From DASUZB01 sp035535495 (GTDB lineage: Bacteria; Actinomycetota; CALGFH01), in assembly GCA_035535495.1 (NCBI GenBank), contig DATLQA010000101.1, positions 1 through 45,377 on the forward strand: a stretch of 45,377 bases of DNA, read 5' to 3'. The notes beneath the pieces were generated by a model. It made no database searches and was not told the DNA's origin. It saw nothing but the letters and a program-made list of their open reading frames with translations. Shown piece after piece: positions 32,192 to 42,101 of the stretch. The translations under genes were made by a program, and so were the position numbers. How positions within the stretch are numbered: the first letter of the stretch is position 1; every line of letters starts with the position of its first letter.

Positions 32192-33120
32192 AGGTGACCG
32201 TCGTCGGAGCCGGCAAGTACGGCTCCACCACCGTCCAGCGCCTGGCCGAGAAGGACGTGGCCGACGAGATCGTGATGACCGACATCGTCGAGGGGCTGCC
32301 CCAGGGCCTCGCCCTCGACATGAACCAGTCCCGCCCGCTGGAGGGCTTCGAGACGCGGGTGGTCGGCACCAACGGTTACCAGGAGACGGCCGGCTCGGAC
32401 GTGTGCGTGATCACCGCCGGCCTGCCGCGCAAGCCCGGTATGAGCCGCATGGACCTGCTGGAGACCAATGCCCGGATCGTCGGCGAGGTGACCCGTAACC
32501 TGGCCGAGGGCTCGCCCGACACGGTCCTGATCGTGGTCTCCAACCCGCTGGACGAGATGACCGCCCTGGCCGCCGAGGTCTCCGGCTTCCCGCGGGAGCG
32601 GGTCATGGGCCAGGCCGGCATGCTCGACACCGCCCGCTTCAAGCACTTCGTGGCGGAAGAGCTGGGCACCAGCCCGAGCGGCGTCGAGGCGATCACCCTC
32701 GGCTCCCACGGCGACACCATGGTGCCGGTCCCGAGCCTGGTCAACGTGGACGGCAAGCCGCTGACAGAGCTGGCCGACGCGGACATGGTGGAGCGGCTGG
32801 TGCAGCGCACCCGCGACGGCGGCGCCGAGGTGGTCGCCCTGCTCAAGACCGGTTCGGCCTATTACGCGCCGTCGAGCGCGGCCGCCCGGATGGTCGAGGC
32901 CGTGGTCGGCGACTCCGGCGAGGTCATGCCGGTCTGCGCCTGGGTCGAGGGCCAGTACGGCATCGCCGACGTCTACCTTGGCGTGCCCGCCCGCCTCGGC
33001 CGCGCGGGCGTCCGCGAGATCGTCGAGCTGCCGCTCAGCGAGGCGGAGCTGGCCAACCTCCGCGATGCCGCCGAGGCGGTCCGCTCCAAGCAGGCCGACG
33101 TGGCCAAGCTGAGCCTGTAG
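32188..33120 (+). CDS. mdh: Malate dehydrogenase (MDH, LDH-like type)
   Basis: A 310-residue NAD-dependent dehydrogenase. The N-terminal Rossmann loop is VVGAGKYGSTT. The mobile loop GLPRKPGMSRMDLL has the Arg that marks malate over lactate. VVSNPLDEMT, GMLDTARFKHFVAEELG and TLGSHGDTMVP with the catalytic His follow. This is the LDH-like MDH group. Translation is coupled to IDH by ATGA. The operon thus supplies two oxidative steps, while citrate synthase is transcribed away from it. Confidence 0.94.
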   Translation: MKVTVVGAGKYGSTTVQRLAEKDVADEIVMTDIVEGLPQGLALDMNQSRPLEGFETRVVGTNGYQETAGSDVCVITAGLPRKPGMSRMDLLETNARIVGEVTRNLAEGSPDTVLIVVSNPLDEMTALAAEVSGFPRERVMGQAGMLDTARFKHFVAEELGTSPSGVEAITLGSHGDTMVPVPSLVNVDGKPLTELADADMVERLVQRTRDGGAEVVALLKTGSAYYAPSSAAARMVEAVVGDSGEVMPVCAWVEGQYGIADVYLGVPARLGRAGVREIVELPLSEAELANLRDAAEAVRSKQADVAKLSL

Positions 33121-33138
33121 CCGTACGGCGGGGTGGCA

Positions 33139-33171
33139 TGGCCGGGTGCCGGGCTGGTAGGCGTCCGGCCA
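33139..33171. terminator. Possible hairpin between convergent mdh and kinase genes
   Basis: TGGCCGG (33139-33145) and CCGGCCA (33165-33171) are perfect inverted repeats with a 19-nt loop in the 64-nt gap. The long loop makes the call weak. Confidence 0.3.
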
Positions 33172-33184
33172 GGCGGCGTGGGCG

Positions 33185-34528
33185 CTAGCCGAGCGGTGGC
33201 GGCGGTCCGTCGGGGCGGAACACGCCACGCCAGGGGCGGCCGTGACCGTTGGGCCGGCCGAGGACGCGCCCATCCACGACCAGCTCGACTCCGGTCGGGT
33301 TGCCGAGCACCAGGTCGATGCGCTGCCGAGCTGTCCACCGACGCTGCTCGCCGGCGGTGCCGATGCCGTCGAAGGCCAGTCGACCGTCGACGGAGCAGCG
33401 TGTCCAGACCCTGGCCTGGTAGCGCAGTGTCACCGTCACCGAGGCGGTCTCGCTGACTGGCTGGGTCCGCGCGGTCGCTGCCGCCGGTGAGCGGACCGGC
33501 GGACGGCGGTCGATGCCCATGGTCCGCCAGAGCGCGAAGGCGGCGCCGGCCACGCCGAGCAGCACCACCACGGCGGCGACGGCCCGGAGCCGGCGGTCCC
33601 GCCGGCGCGGCGCGTGCGGCTCGGCGACTGCCTGGGTCTCCTCAGCCGACAGCGCCCGGGTCGGCTCGGTCGGCTCGTCGCCGCCGATCGTGCCCGCCCG
33701 GAGGCCGTCGGCGGCCGCCTCGGCGGCGGCGCGGAGCCGGGCGGCCAGCGCCCCCGCTGACGCGGGCCGCCCGGCCGGATCCTTGGCAAGCGCAGCCTCG
33801 CAGAGGTGGGCGATCCCAGGCGGCACCCAGGGGGCCAGCGCCCGCACCGGGCGGGGCGAGACGTCCAGATGCGCGCGGACGACCTCCTCGATGGTGTCGG
33901 CCACGAACGGTGGCCGGCCGGTGAGCATCTCGTACAGCACCACGCCGAGCGAATAGATGTCGGCCGCCGGCGAGGCGCGGCCACCCCCGACCCGCTCGGG
34001 CGCGACATAGGCGGCGGTGCCGAGGAGCTGCTCGCCGGTGGTGGAGTGTGCCTCCCAGGCGGCCGCGATGCCGAAATCCATGACCTTCACGCCGCCACCG
34101 GCGGTCAGCATGATGTTGCTGGGCTTGATGTCGCGGTGAAGGATCCCGGCGCGGTGGGCGGCGTCCAGGCTCTCAGCCACGGCCATCGCGATCCGCGCCG
34201 CCTCGACCGGCGGCACGGGGCCGCCGCGGCGCAGCCGCTCGGCCAGCGTCTGACCCTCCAGCAGCTCGAGGACGAGGAACGGCGCTGCGCCGTTCACGAA
34301 GTCGAACACCTTGGTCACGTTGGGATGGGCCAGCTTGGCGGTGGCGCGCGCTTCGCGGCGGAAGCGCCGCAGCGCCACGCGGTCGTTGGCCAGCTCCTCG
34401 GCGAGCACCTTGAGCGCGACCCGCCGGCCCAGCAGCGTGTCGTCGGCCTCCCAGATCTCGCCCATGCCGCCAGCGTCGATCCGCCGCACGGGCCGATAGC
34501 GGCCGTCCTGGCCAAGCGCCTCCTGCAT
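33185..34528 (-). CDS. Membrane Ser/Thr protein kinase with RodZ C-terminal-like (DUF4115-like) sensor
   Basis: 447 residues. The kinase domain spans 11-265: Gly-loop RIDAGGMGEIWEA, Lys40 in VALKVL, HRDIKPSN (Asp133 catalytic), MDFGIA and the activation segment TAAYVAPERVGG. A charged linker with many Thr/Glu follows (280-312), then one membrane helix (314-334). The extracellular domain at about 363-437 has TVTLRYQARVWTRCSVDGRLAFDG, AGEQRRWTA, IDLVLGNPTGVELVVDG and VLGRPNGHG, which follows the strand and Gly-Asn pattern of the RodZ C-terminal domain (DUF4115). PknB-like kinases normally carry PASTA repeats; these are absent. ATG 34528 has GGGGAGG 5 nt upstream. Divergent from helD. Confidence 0.88.
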   Translation of the reverse strand: MQEALGQDGRYRPVRRIDAGGMGEIWEADDTLLGRRVALKVLAEELANDRVALRRFRREARATAKLAHPNVTKVFDFVNGAAPFLVLELLEGQTLAERLRRGGPVPPVEAARIAMAVAESLDAAHRAGILHRDIKPSNIMLTAGGGVKVMDFGIAAAWEAHSTTGEQLLGTAAYVAPERVGGGRASPAADIYSLGVVLYEMLTGRPPFVADTIEEVVRAHLDVSPRPVRALAPWVPPGIAHLCEAALAKDPAGRPASAGALAARLRAAAEAAADGLRAGTIGGDEPTEPTRALSAEETQAVAEPHAPRRRDRRLRAVAAVVVLLGVAGAAFALWRTMGIDRRPPVRSPAAATARTQPVSETASVTVTLRYQARVWTRCSVDGRLAFDGIGTAGEQRRWTARQRIDLVLGNPTGVELVVDGRVLGRPNGHGRPWRGVFRPDGPPPPLG

Positions 34529-34647
34529 CGTGCCTCCCCGGTCTGGGGAATGGGTGCACCGGCGAGTTCACGAGCAATCACGCGATGACGCGCGAGGGCG
34601 CGAACCAGGGTTCAAGGTCGCCCTGATCGCCTGCCGGAGCGAGCCTG

Positions 34648-34653
34648 TACCCT
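34648..34653 (+). promoter_or_regulatory. Candidate -10 box for helD
   Basis: TACCCT followed by GG, 60 nt before GTG 34713. CTGATC at 34623-34628 (19 nt further up) is a weak -35. Confidence 0.25.
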
Positions 34654-34712
34654 GGCGCCCGGGCGGCGTGCCTGCCGGCACGGCCGCCACGGTTCGCCGA
34701 GCCAGGAGGTCG

Positions 34713-37082
34713 GTGATCGGGGGGATCGAGGAAGACCGGCCTGGTCCCCGGCTGGACGAGCTCGCGCGGGAGCGGGCGCACGTGTCGATGCTGTACGACT
34801 GGCTCGACCGTCTGCGCGACCGTACCCGCGAGCAGCTGGAGCGGGCCCAGCGGGCCGACGGCGGCAGGACCCACCAGGCACGGCTGGACCGCGACGCGCT
34901 GGTGGCGATGCACGCCAACCGGCTGGTCCAGCTCTCGGCGGTGGAGCACGGGCTCTGCCTCGGCCGGCTCGACCGCCGCGACGGGACCCGCCTGTACATC
35001 GGGCGGCTCGGGCTGCTCGACGACGAGCACGAGCCGCTGCTGATCGACTGGCGCGCGCCCGCGGCGGAGCCGTTCTACCGCGCCACCCCGGTCGCCCACG
35101 GCGAGGTGGTGCGCCGCCGCCACTTCCAGACCAGGGGCCGGCTGGTCACCGGCTTCCACGACGACGTGCTGGACCTGGACGCGCTCGGCGACGCCGAGCG
35201 CAGCGACCTCAGCGGCGAGGCGGCGCTGCTCGCCTCGCTGACCGCCCGCCGCACCGGGCGCATGAGCGACATCGTCGCCACCATCCAGGCCGAGCAGGAC
35301 CGCGTCATCCGGTCCGGCCTGCCAGGGATCCTGGTGATCGAGGGCGGCCCTGGCACCGGCAAGACCGCCGTGGCGCTGCACCGGGCCGCCTACCTCCTCT
35401 ACACCTACCGTGAGCGCCTGGCCAGGCGGGGCGTGCTGGTGGTCGGGCCGAACCCCACCTTCCTCCGCTACATCCAGCAGGTCCTGCCCTCGCTCGGCGA
35501 GACCGACGTGCTCCTGGCGACCGTCGACGAGCTCTACCCGGGCGTCAGACCGACCGCCACCGAGCCGGCCGAGGCGGCCACGCTCAAAGGCGGCGCCCGC
35601 ATGGTTGAGGTGCTGGCCGCCGCGGTCCGCGACCGCCGGCGTTCCCTCGACGCCCCGACCGAGATCACCGTCGACGGGCAGCGGCTGCGCCTGGACCCGG
35701 CGACCTGCGCGCGGGCCCAGGCGCTGGCGGACGCGTCCGGTGAGCCGTACAACCTCGCCAGGCGGATCTTCGTCCGCGAGGTGGTGGCGGCCCTCACCCG
35801 GCAGGTGGCCGACCGCATCGAGGAGGAGCTGCGCCAGGTCGAGGAGCTGATCGACGACTCGGTCTTCGGCCCCGACGAGCAGCTCAGCGACGCGCCGGTG
35901 CTCGACGCGGAGCAGCTCGCCGACCTGGCCGCCGAGGTCCAGTCCGGGCCGTCGGTCCGCGCCGTGCTCGACCGCCTGTGGCCAGCGCTCACCCCGGAAC
36001 GGCTCCTGGTCGACCTGTTCACCTCCGCGGACCGGCTCGCCGCGGCCGCGCCGGACCTGAGCCCGCACGAGCGGTCGCTGCTGCTGCGCCACCCGCCACC
36101 GGCGGGCACCGACGGCGGCGGCTGGCTGACCCCGGCGGACGTCCCGCTGCTCGACGAGGCCGCCGAGCTGCTCGACCAGGACGGCGAGGCCGCCAGGGAC
36201 AGGGCGGCCCGCCATGCCGTCCAGCAGGAGCGCGACCTCGCCTACGCGCGAGGCGTGCTGGAGATCGTCGGCGCCTCCGGCGGCGTGCTCGACCCGGAGC
36301 TGCTCGCCGACCGGTACCGGCAGGACGAGGCGCTCGCCCCCCTCGCCGAGCGGGCACGGCAGGACCGGAGGTGGTTCTTCGGGCACGTGATCGTCGACGA
36401 GGCGCAGGAGCTGTCGGCGATGGCCTGGCGGATGCTGATGCGCCGCTGCCCGAGCCGGTCGATGACCATCGCCGGCGACCTCGCGCAAGGTGGCGCGCCC
36501 TGGGGTGCCAGCTCCTGGGCGGAGGCGCTGGACCCCTACGCCCGCGGCCGCTGGCGCGAGGAGCGGCTGACCGTCAACTACCGCACCCCGGCCGAGATCA
36601 TGGCGGTCGCCGGGGCGGTGCTCGCCAGCGTCGACCCTCGGCTGCGCCCGCCGACCTCGGTGCGCGAGACCGGGACGGTGCCGTGGCGCCTGCACCTCGG
36701 CACCGACGAGCTGCTCGCGAGGCTGACCGAGGTCATCGCCGCCGAGGCCACGGCGGTCAGCGGCGGCCGCGTGGCCGTGCTGATCCCGACCGCCAAGGCG
36801 GAGGAGCTGGGCCGGCGGATCGTCGCCGCCCTGCCCGAGCTGTCGGTCGCCGGCGGCCCGGCCGCGCTCGACGCCCCGGTCGCGGTCCTGACCGTCACCG
36901 AGGCGAGGGGCCTCGAGTTCGACAGCGTGGTGGTGGTCGAACCAGGCGCCATCCTCGCCGAATCCCCGAAGGGCGCAAACAACCTGTATGTCGCGCTCAC
37001 GCGAGCCACCCAGCGCCTCGGCGTCGTCCATACCACCGCCCTGCCGGCGGCACTGGCCCGGCTCGCGCCCGCGCCCGGGTAG
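34713..37082 (+). CDS. helD: HelD/HelR-type RNA polymerase recycling helicase
   Basis: A 789-residue SF1 helicase-like ATPase of the actinobacterial (class II) HelD group, which pulls stalled or rifampicin-bound RNA polymerase off DNA. The N-terminal region DELARERAHVSMLYDWLDRL is the coiled arm entering the secondary channel. LYIGRLGLLDDEHEPLLIDW and RAPAAEPFYRATP follow, then Q-motif-like IQAEQDRVIR, Walker A GGPGTGKT (211-218), Walker B VDEAQELS (Asp562), NYRTPAEIM, EARGLEFDSVVVVEPG and NNLYVALTRATQRL. GTG 34713 is chosen with AGGAGG only 3 nt upstream; the frame stays open further upstream but with no homology-like sequence. Divergent from the kinase gene. Confidence 0.9.
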   Translation: MIGGIEEDRPGPRLDELARERAHVSMLYDWLDRLRDRTREQLERAQRADGGRTHQARLDRDALVAMHANRLVQLSAVEHGLCLGRLDRRDGTRLYIGRLGLLDDEHEPLLIDWRAPAAEPFYRATPVAHGEVVRRRHFQTRGRLVTGFHDDVLDLDALGDAERSDLSGEAALLASLTARRTGRMSDIVATIQAEQDRVIRSGLPGILVIEGGPGTGKTAVALHRAAYLLYTYRERLARRGVLVVGPNPTFLRYIQQVLPSLGETDVLLATVDELYPGVRPTATEPAEAATLKGGARMVEVLAAAVRDRRRSLDAPTEITVDGQRLRLDPATCARAQALADASGEPYNLARRIFVREVVAALTRQVADRIEEELRQVEELIDDSVFGPDEQLSDAPVLDAEQLADLAAEVQSGPSVRAVLDRLWPALTPERLLVDLFTSADRLAAAAPDLSPHERSLLLRHPPPAGTDGGGWLTPADVPLLDEAAELLDQDGEAARDRAARHAVQQERDLAYARGVLEIVGASGGVLDPELLADRYRQDEALAPLAERARQDRRWFFGHVIVDEAQELSAMAWRMLMRRCPSRSMTIAGDLAQGGAPWGASSWAEALDPYARGRWREERLTVNYRTPAEIMAVAGAVLASVDPRLRPPTSVRETGTVPWRLHLGTDELLARLTEVIAAEATAVSGGRVAVLIPTAKAEELGRRIVAALPELSVAGGPAALDAPVAVLTVTEARGLEFDSVVVVEPGAILAESPKGANNLYVALTRATQRLGVVHTTALPAALARLAPAPG

Positions 37083-37119
37083 ATTCCGGCCGCCAGGCGC
37101 TGGCGCGGCGTTGCCCGGG

Positions 37120-37125
37120 TACCCT
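37120..37125 (+). promoter_or_regulatory. Candidate -10 box for acnA
   Basis: TACCCT followed by GG, 69 nt before ATG 37194. No clear -35. Confidence 0.25.
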
Positions 37126-37193
37126 GGCCCAAGGACGGCCAGTCGTCCCCGGCGCGGCCGTCTTCCGCAGCGATGCCAGGAGGTCGAGCAGAG

Positions 37194-40058
<2,865 letters not shown>

Positions 40059-40212
40059 GGGATGCTTGCGCTCGTCGCCAGCACCCGCCGCATCGCCAAC
40101 GTGTCCACGAAAGCGGGGCAACTCCAAATCTGGGTTGGGCACCCTTCAGTTTCCGTGCCCTTGACGCTCCTTCTTCTACCCGCCAGGCGATCGATGGGCT
40201 GGGTGGTGCACC

Positions 40213-40506
40213 CTAGCCTCGGTGACCCGAACGTCTGCTTCCATCGTCGCCGCCCCGAGCGCCTTCGCCAAGCAGACCGCTGAAGACCTGAGCGATCTCG
40301 CTCACGAACTCGCGCCTTTGCCCGTAGTTAGTCCTCATAAGTTCGACGCGGGCCCGCGGCGCGGCGAATGGGTGGTTCTGTACGGCCCACCGGCGGTAGG
40401 AACGTTCATACCAGTAGGCGATTCCGACCACCGTGCCGCACAGGATGACCGTCACAACCGCGTTGAGCCGCTTGGACGAAGCGTCTGCCACTCGGAGCTC
40501 GACCAT
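40213..40506 (-). CDS. Possible small single-pass membrane protein
   Basis: A 97-residue open frame with one hydrophobic stretch (LNAVVTVILCGTVVGIAYWY, about 14-33), followed by a basic, Tyr/Arg-rich segment and a Gly/Arg-rich tail. ATG 40506 has only a weak AGGA upstream. It lies on the same strand as, and downstream of, the FDXHR-type gene, which suggests a small accessory operon. I do not recognise a family. An overlapping plus-strand frame (40222-40602) is also open but has no protein-like features. Confidence 0.35.
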   Translation of the reverse strand: MVELRVADASSKRLNAVVTVILCGTVVGIAYWYERSYRRWAVQNHPFAAPRARVELMRTNYGQRREFVSEIAQVFSGLLGEGARGGDDGSRRSGHRG

Positions 40507-40639
40507 CTCGGCACCGATCCTGTTCGACTCCTATTCGACCATCCTGGGGGCATTCTACTGGTTCGGGCAACCATCAACCGACCCTTTCCACGGCGGCCGT
40601 GAGCGCAACGGATCGAAGCTCCTATGTCAACGCGTGCTG

Positions 40640-40846
40640 TCACCTCCACGCACCAACCGCTTCGTCAAACACAAGGCCCTGCTCGCCCCGCTTCACCTCG
40701 GCGGGGTCAAGACACTTGACGACGTTCTCGCGTCGCCTGGCGCGGTAGTTCGCCCGCTGGTGGCGGTCGAAAGTGCTGTCCGAGGTGAAGCACTGGCCGC
40801 AGGCCACACACCTCGCGTAGCTCGGATGCTTGTCCAGGTCACACAT
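40640..40846 (-). CDS. FDXHR-type putative zinc-binding protein
   Basis: A 68-residue protein with CVACGQCFTSDSTFDRHQ, then a basic stretch, VKCLDPAEV and a closing GAW. The order Cys-x2-Cys, Phe-Asp-x-His, a later Cys followed by x-Pro, and a C-terminal Gly-x-Trp matches the small zinc-finger-like FDXHR proteins that are common in actinobacteria and their phages; here Gln replaces the Arg after His. The function is unknown. ATG 40846 has GGGGAG 6 nt upstream, inside a perfect CCCCTAGGGG palindrome (40854-40863). A longer frame starting at 41050 has no such site. Confidence 0.65.
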   Translation of the reverse strand: MCDLDKHPSYARCVACGQCFTSDSTFDRHQRANYRARRRENVVKCLDPAEVKRGEQGLVFDEAVGAWR

Positions 40847-40853
40847 CTCGGCT

Positions 40854-40863
40854 CCCCTAGGGG
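40854..40863. repeat. 10-bp palindrome CCCCTAGGGG covering the Shine-Dalgarno of the FDXHR gene
   Basis: A perfect palindrome; its GGGG arm on the minus strand is part of the GGGGAG ribosome binding site. It may bind a regulator or mask the site in RNA. Confidence 0.35.
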
Positions 40864-40978
40864 CAACGAAGCGCCCCGCTCGGCGTGAGCCGAACGAGAC
40901 GCCGCCCATCTCGGTTCCGATGGTACGCATGGTGTGGGACATCAGCGGAGCCACCCCGCGACGACCAGGCATGCAAAA

Positions 40979-41000
40979 CGCCCGCCACGATGGGCGGGCG
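40979..41000 (-). terminator. Hairpin with U-tract on the minus strand, upstream of trpS
   Basis: CGCCCGCC (40979-40986) pairs with GGCGGGCG (40993-41000) over a 6-nt loop. On the minus strand the stem is followed by TTTT (complement of 40975-40978), an intrinsic terminator form. No minus-strand gene is seen to its right, so it may block antisense reading from the trpS side. In the plus direction it would be a leader hairpin 50 nt before trpS. Confidence 0.4.
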
Positions 41001-41050
41001 GTAGTAGGGTCTGCGTCTAGGTCTGTGTGCGCGCATCGGAGGCCGGGCAA

Positions 41051-42100
41051 GTGGAGAAGACGAAACCGAGAATCCTGTCAGGCGTGCAGCCCAGCGGCCC
41101 GCCAGCCGCTGACAAGGGCCAGGGCCGCTCGCACCATCGCACCAACACGCATCTCGGCAACTACATCGGGGCCTTCCGGCAGTGGGTCGACCAGCAGCAC
41201 GACTTCGACGCCTACTATCCCGTGGTCGACCTGCACGCCATCACGCTGCCGTACGACCCGGCCGAGCTGCGCGCCCGCACCCTGGAGGTGGCGGCGATCC
41301 TGCTCGCCTCCGGCCTCGACCCGGAGATCTGCACCATCTTCGTCCAGTCCCACGTGCCGGAGCACACCGAGCTGGCCTGGATGTTCAACAGCATCGTGAC
41401 CGTCGGCGAGCTGCGCCGCATGACCCAGTTCAAGGCCAAGGCGGCGCAGGGCAGCGAGGGCGTGGTCCCGGCCGGCTACTTCAACTACCCGGTGCTGCAG
41501 GCGGCCGACATCCTCATCTACAAGGCCGACCGGGTGCCGGTGGGGGAGGACCAGCGCCAGCACCTGGAGCTGGCGCGCGAGGTGGCGGGCACCTTCAACC
41601 ACCGCTACGGGGCCACCTTCCCGCTGCCTGAGCCGTACATCCCCAAGGTGGGCGGCCGGGTGATGGACCTGCAGCAGCCCGACGCCAAGATGTCGAAGTC
41701 GTCGGTCTCCTCCAGCGGTCGCATCGAGCTGCTCGACCCGCCGGACGTGATCGTCAAGAAGGTGCGCTCGGCGGTGACCGACTCCGGCCGCGAGGTGGTC
41801 GCCCGGCCTGACAAGCCGGCCATCTCCAACCTGCTGGAGCTGTACTCGATCGCCAGCGGCAAGTCGGTCGGCGAGCTGGAGCAGGCCTACGCGGGCAAGG
41901 GCTACGGCGAGTTCAAGACCGACCTGGCCGAGGCGCTGGTCGCCTTCCTCGAACCGGTGCAGCGGCGCTACCACGAGCTGGCCGCGGACCCCGAGCGGAT
42001 GGCTGCGATCCTGGCGGCCGGGGCGGACAAGGCCCGCGCCATCGCCCGTGTGACCCTCGCCGAGGTCAGGGAGCGCATGGGCTTCCTGCCCGGCCGCTGA
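41051..42100 (+). CDS. trpS: Tryptophan-tRNA ligase (TrpRS) with insertion at the HIGH motif
   Basis: A 349-residue class I synthetase charging tRNA-Trp. It starts RILSGVQPSG (7-16), but the usual direct step to the ATP-binding HLGNYIGA motif is broken by about 15 extra residues (17-32, Ala/Asp/Lys/Gly then SHHRTN). The rest is normal: VVDLHAITLPYDP, SHVPEHTELAWMF, GYFNYPVLQAADILIY, VPVGEDQRQHLELARE and PDAKMSKS (second signature), then the anticodon-binding helices. GTG 41051 has GGAGG 8 nt upstream. Codons for residues 1-32 include AGA, TCA, AAA, CCA, GCT and CAT, rare in the rest of the gene. Whether the enzyme is active cannot be judged from sequence. Confidence 0.92.
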   Translation: MEKTKPRILSGVQPSGPPAADKGQGRSHHRTNTHLGNYIGAFRQWVDQQHDFDAYYPVVDLHAITLPYDPAELRARTLEVAAILLASGLDPEICTIFVQSHVPEHTELAWMFNSIVTVGELRRMTQFKAKAAQGSEGVVPAGYFNYPVLQAADILIYKADRVPVGEDQRQHLELAREVAGTFNHRYGATFPLPEPYIPKVGGRVMDLQQPDAKMSKSSVSSSGRIELLDPPDVIVKKVRSAVTDSGREVVARPDKPAISNLLELYSIASGKSVGELEQAYAGKGYGEFKTDLAEALVAFLEPVQRRYHELAADPERMAAILAAGADKARAIARVTLAEVRERMGFLPGR

Positions 42101-42101
42101 G

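Larger units (their letters stand above)
40059..41050. other. Lower-GC, gene-poor accessory patch between acnA and trpS
   Basis: About 1 kb with visibly more A and T than the rest (for example around 40120-40180 and 40600-40700). It holds one supported small gene (40640-40846), one doubtful one (40213-40506), a weak hairpin GGGCAC/GTGCCC at 40137-40160 that may end acnA transcripts, and a strong hairpin at 40979-41000. No integrase, transposase, tRNA or terminal repeat is visible. Atypical codons continue into the first ~32 codons of trpS. Confidence 0.5.

Noticed and set aside
40222..40602. 126-codon plus-strand open frame in the acnA-trpS gap
   Set aside because: No ribosome binding site, no protein-like features, and it lies opposite a frame with a better membrane segment.
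40911..41050. trp leader peptide/attenuator or T-box upstream of trpS
   Set aside because: No run of Trp codons, no T-box sequence and no plus-strand terminator were found.
40059..41050. Integrated prophage or transposon
   Set aside because: No integrase, transposase, terminal repeats or tRNA target; only two small genes and altered composition, so it is described as an accessory patch.
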